NCBI GenBank assembly: GCA_024281135.1
Contig: JAMXLG010000047.1
Span: forward strand, 27,621-91,620
Direction: 5' to 3'
DNA from: Vulcanimicrobiia bacterium
Lineage (GTDB): Bacteria; Eremiobacterota; Eremiobacteria; Baltobacterales; Baltobacteraceae
DNA length: 64,000 nt
In this document: positions 61,630 through 64,000 of the stretch, in pieces
Layout of the letters: every line of letters begins with the position of its first letter
Position numbering within the stretch: the stretch's first letter is position 1
Made by a program: the position numbers and the translations under genes
The notes under the pieces: generated by a model
Seen by the model: the letters and a program-made list of their open reading frames with translations, nothing else
Databases searched by the model: none
What the model was told of the DNA's origin: nothing

Positions 61630-62336
61630 AGAAGCTCGCATTTTTCGTTCTCGTCGTCGTCGCGGTGCTCGTTACCGGGCGCCAAGCCGTTGCGATTCAA
61701 GCGACGCTTGCAACCAAGAACATTAGTGTCACGATCATCGTGACGCCGTCACCGACGCCGATGGCGTACGCACCCGTGAACGGCGCGGGGACGGCGATTG
61801 CTCGCCAATCGATGCCCGTGATGCCGAATGTTGCTTCGATGCTCGCCTACGATCCATTCTCGCTCGGCGACATGGTTGCTCAAACCACGCCGCCACAAGG
61901 CAGCGTCAAAGTACAGTTCACCGTGAAGCCCGACCCCTCGTACCAATATTTTCACCTGACGCCGGTCAATACGACGATGAACGCCGGGTACGGAAGCAAC
62001 ACGTTCACCTGTGTATACATGGTCTTCGGGAAATACGCTACCGCGTGGCAGATCAACGATTGGGCGTACGGTTCGAACACTTCGGGTGGTACCGCCGGAT
62101 TCAACCAGTTTCCGATGTACAACACACCGACCTCGAGCGATCTCAGTTGGCTCGCCGAAGGTGTGACTTCAACGTTTGCGATCTTTTCTAATGCCGGTGC
62201 GCCCGGACAGCTGACGTTCAGTGGAACCGCAGGTCAGACGCGCAACGTCTGCATCGATCTTTCGGTCACCGTGCCGAGCAACGTCGCGGCCGGAACGTAC
62301 AATGCGACGATTAGCTATCGTATGATCCACAGCTAA
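61626..62336 (+). CDS. Secreted fibre subunit 3
   Basis: 236 residues from TTG 61626, overlapping the previous stop (TTGA). A signal peptide (KKLAFFVLVVVAVLVTGRQAVA) precedes a spacer, then TTPPQGSVKVQFTVKPDPSY, which retains a looser form of the shared motif. The end, SNVAAGTYNATISYRMIHS, has the AGTY-x-A-x-I-x-Y pattern of spore-coat-U C-terminal strands. Probably a fibre subunit. The end overlaps the convergent DUF4149 gene by 26 bases. Confidence 0.74.
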   Translation: MKKLAFFVLVVVAVLVTGRQAVAIQATLATKNISVTIIVTPSPTPMAYAPVNGAGTAIARQSMPVMPNVASMLAYDPFSLGDMVAQTTPPQGSVKVQFTVKPDPSYQYFHLTPVNTTMNAGYGSNTFTCVYMVFGKYATAWQINDWAYGSNTSGGTAGFNQFPMYNTPTSSDLSWLAEGVTSTFAIFSNAGAPGQLTFSGTAGQTRNVCIDLSVTVPSNVAAGTYNATISYRMIHS

Positions 62337-62748
62337 GCACAAGCGCGAAGAGCCCAAAGAGAAGCACAATCGAGTAGACGCCGCTGCTTTGACGGTGAAG
62401 CGCATCGTATGCCGCCGTCATCAGCGGCGTCGCTTCCATCCGCGGAACGATTGCTTGCGTTTCAAGGATACCAAAGGCAATCGCAATCGCGATGCAGAGC
62501 ACAATGCTGATCTTACGGCGTGCCGTTTCGCCTTGAATGCCGAGCGTGATCAAGGCTGCTAGAATGCCGATCACGGTGCCGAACGCAGTGACCGCACGCA
62601 CCGACGCCGCGATTGTTGCAGCAAATGCGTGGGTTGGACCGACGTTTGCGAAGGCAATCGGCGCGAAGAGGAACGCGAACCCCGCCATCGCACCTACCCA
62701 CAGTCCGAGCAGCACGATTCGAACGACGTACAAGACCTTGGCAATCAT
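62311..62748 (-). CDS. DUF4149-type small membrane protein
   Basis: 145 residues, four membrane helices (about 5-30, 45-70, 80-100, 120-142). LGLWVGAMAGFAFLFAPIAF resembles the first helix of DUF4149/TMEM205-like proteins. Role unknown. Its ATG is three bases from the divergent GTG of the inositol-phosphatase gene, so the two promoters must lie inside each other's coding regions or the messages are leaderless. Confidence 0.75.
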   Translation of the reverse strand: MIAKVLYVVRIVLLGLWVGAMAGFAFLFAPIAFANVGPTHAFAATIAASVRAVTAFGTVIGILAALITLGIQGETARRKISIVLCIAIAIAFGILETQAIVPRMEATPLMTAAYDALHRQSSGVYSIVLLFGLFALVLSCGSYDS

Positions 62749-62751
62749 AGC

Positions 62752-63543
62752 GTGAGCGATTCCACCATCTACCCTCCCGACCCGTTAACCGTTGCGCTCG
62801 AGGCAGCGCGCGAGGGCGCCGCTGTGCTACTCGATTACGCGCACCGGCCGCTCGAAATCGTCGAGAAGGGACGACGCGCCGACATCGTTACCGCTGCGGA
62901 TCGCGCGAGCGAAGCGGTGATTCTCGGCAAGCTCCGAAGCGCGTTTCCGAAGGCGAGCGTTCTCGCGGAAGAGAGTGGCCGTTACGCAGGCAGTTCTGAC
63001 GAGCGGTGGATCGTCGATCCACTCGACGGCACGACGAACTACGCCCACGGCTACCCGTTGTATTGCATCTCGATTGCCTTCGAACGCGCCGGTGAACTCA
63101 TTGCCGGTGTAGTGTATGCGCCGGCGCTCGATGAGTGTTTTGCTGCCGAACATGGCGCGGGTGCACGTCGCAACGATGCGCCGATGAAGGTCTCGGAGAT
63201 CGATACTCTCGCGCATGCAATGGTGTGTACCGGGTTCCATCCGGCTGATTTTCCTCGCAATGGAAAATACTTCGAGCGCATGTCGGGCTTCGCGCAGGCT
63301 GTTCGACGCGACGGCTCAGCGGCGCTCGATCTCGCAAACACTGCTTGCGGCCGGTTCGACGGATTCTGGGAATGGGACCTCAACCCGTGGGATGTCGCGG
63401 CGGGAACGCTACTGGTGACCGAAGCGGGTGGGCGCGTTACGCGGATAGATGGGACGTCGCCGGCTCTAGACGCGCGCTCGATTCTTGCAACGAACGTAAG
63501 GATTCACGACGAGATGCAGGGCGTTCTCGCGGACGTACCGTAG
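62752..63543 (+). CDS. Inositol-monophosphatase-family phosphatase
   Basis: 263 residues from GTG 62752. Metal-binding glutamates in LAEESGRY, the DPLDGTTNYAHGYP core and the late WDLNPWDVAAGTLLVTEAGG are the three motifs of the Mg2+-dependent, Li+-sensitive phosphatase fold. Substrate may be inositol phosphate, 3'-phosphoadenosine phosphate or a sugar phosphate; the NYAHGYP form favours the inositol phosphatase/SuhB branch. No nearer ATG keeps the N-terminal helix. Confidence 0.9.
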   Translation: MSDSTIYPPDPLTVALEAAREGAAVLLDYAHRPLEIVEKGRRADIVTAADRASEAVILGKLRSAFPKASVLAEESGRYAGSSDERWIVDPLDGTTNYAHGYPLYCISIAFERAGELIAGVVYAPALDECFAAEHGAGARRNDAPMKVSEIDTLAHAMVCTGFHPADFPRNGKYFERMSGFAQAVRRDGSAALDLANTACGRFDGFWEWDLNPWDVAAGTLLVTEAGGRVTRIDGTSPALDARSILATNVRIHDEMQGVLADVP

Positions 63544-63551
63544 GGCTTACC

Positions 63552-63983
63552 ATGAACGCACCCACGCTTGCGCGTATTCTGGGGTCGCTGTTATTCATTG
63601 CGGGCATTGCGGGATTGCTCCCATGGACCGCGCCTGCCGCTCCGCTCGACGCTCCGGTGATTACGCTCGACGCATTCTACCGCTTCATCGCCGGCGTCTT
63701 TCCGGTGAATGCCGCAGTGGATGTGCTCTACCTAATCTTCGGCCTGTGGGGATTTATCGCCGCGATGGGTTTTAGATCCGCGGTCGTCTATTGTCGCGCC
63801 GTGACGTGGGTTTATCTCATTCTCGTTGTGCTAGGCGCTCTGCCGGTCTTTGCGTTTTTCACGCTCTTCGGTGCGGCACCCATCTACGGCTGGGATGTGC
63901 CGCTGCACACTGCGATCGTGCTTCTCGCCGCGTACGGCGGTTACGGTCGCGGCTCGTTCGAGCCCGAACCTAAGCCGCAATAG
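63552..63983 (+). CDS. DUF4383-type four-helix membrane protein
   Basis: 143 residues with four membrane helices. ARILGSLLFIAGIAGL, NAAVDVLYLIFGLWGFIAA and WVYLILVVLGALPV match the pattern of DUF4383 proteins, whose function is not known. ATG 63552 is eight bases after the phosphatase stop; an overlapping longer frame is rejected. Confidence 0.8.
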   Translation: MNAPTLARILGSLLFIAGIAGLLPWTAPAAPLDAPVITLDAFYRFIAGVFPVNAAVDVLYLIFGLWGFIAAMGFRSAVVYCRAVTWVYLILVVLGALPVFAFFTLFGAAPIYGWDVPLHTAIVLLAAYGGYGRGSFEPEPKPQ

Positions 63984-64000
63984 GTTCGCGCTGCGACCAA

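Noticed and set aside
1..64000. CRISPR arrays, insertion sequences, tRNA or rRNA genes
   Set aside because: No regularly spaced repeats, transposase motifs or cloverleaf/rRNA sequences were noticed; a tRNA scan would be needed for certainty.

Overview
The window is about 64 kb of GC-rich bacterial chromosome that is densely coded, with many 1-26 base overlaps between genes and no tRNA, rRNA, CRISPR array or insertion sequence that I could see. A TonB-dependent receptor, an outer-membrane barrel protein and periplasmic chaperone/solute-binding proteins point to a diderm. A full 14-subunit complex I points to a respiring cell, and one flagellin with a sigma-28-like promoter suggests a motile one. 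The mixture of gene types would fit an uncultured diderm phylum such as Candidatus Eremiobacterota (WPS-2), but that placement is a guess from general impression, not from a phylogenetic marker.

Layout. 1-2.2 kb: end of a MacAB-type ABC efflux operon. 2.3-8.8 kb: a minus-strand envelope operon (phosphohexomutase, double-GTPase dynamin-like protein, GlcNAc-6-P deacetylase, cyclopropane-fatty-acid synthase). 8.9-12.9 kb: a CHASE3-PP2C phosphatase, small secreted and hypothetical proteins, and an ECF sigma factor with small neighbours. 12.8-17.5 kb: a vitamin B12 uptake locus (btuB, btuC, btuD on minus under a cobalamin riboswitch, btuF divergent). 17.4-23 kb: hflX, a trypsin-like lipoprotein, a potassium channel, cobU and a Na+/H+ antiporter. 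23.1-37.6 kb: nuoA-N followed by a translationally coupled MarR regulator, with a perfect Rex-type operator directly before nuoA. 37.6-49.9 kb: TPR protein, RidA, aldo/keto reductase, amino-acid decarboxylase, histidine kinase, glutamine synthetase with a PucR regulator, diguanylate cyclase, and a two-gene magnesium-type transport operon. 50.2-62.3 kb: flagellin and a six-gene secreted-fibre locus. 62.3-64 kb: small membrane proteins and an inositol-phosphatase family enzyme.

Two systems stand out. First, a strong M-box (ykoK, Mg2+) riboswitch with an intrinsic terminator precedes a soluble PRC/MgtE-N/CBS protein overlapping an Nramp-fold transporter that lacks the usual DPGN and MPH metal motifs. 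It looks like a magnesium system in which the MgtE sensor domain has been separated from its own channel and paired with an Nramp carrier. Second, 51.8-62.3 kb looks like a divergent chaperone-usher-like fibre locus: a barrel protein with CnaB-like repeats, a PapD-like chaperone, a 1370-residue adhesin-like protein and three small subunits. The subunits share an N-terminal YGS-K-L-W/F-x-V motif and alternating C-terminal strands, and I cannot assign them to a standard pilus class.

The B12 genes act as one uptake pathway (outer-membrane receptor, periplasmic binder, inner-membrane ABC importer, and CobU for salvage). The nuo operon is probably tuned to the NADH/NAD+ ratio through Rex.
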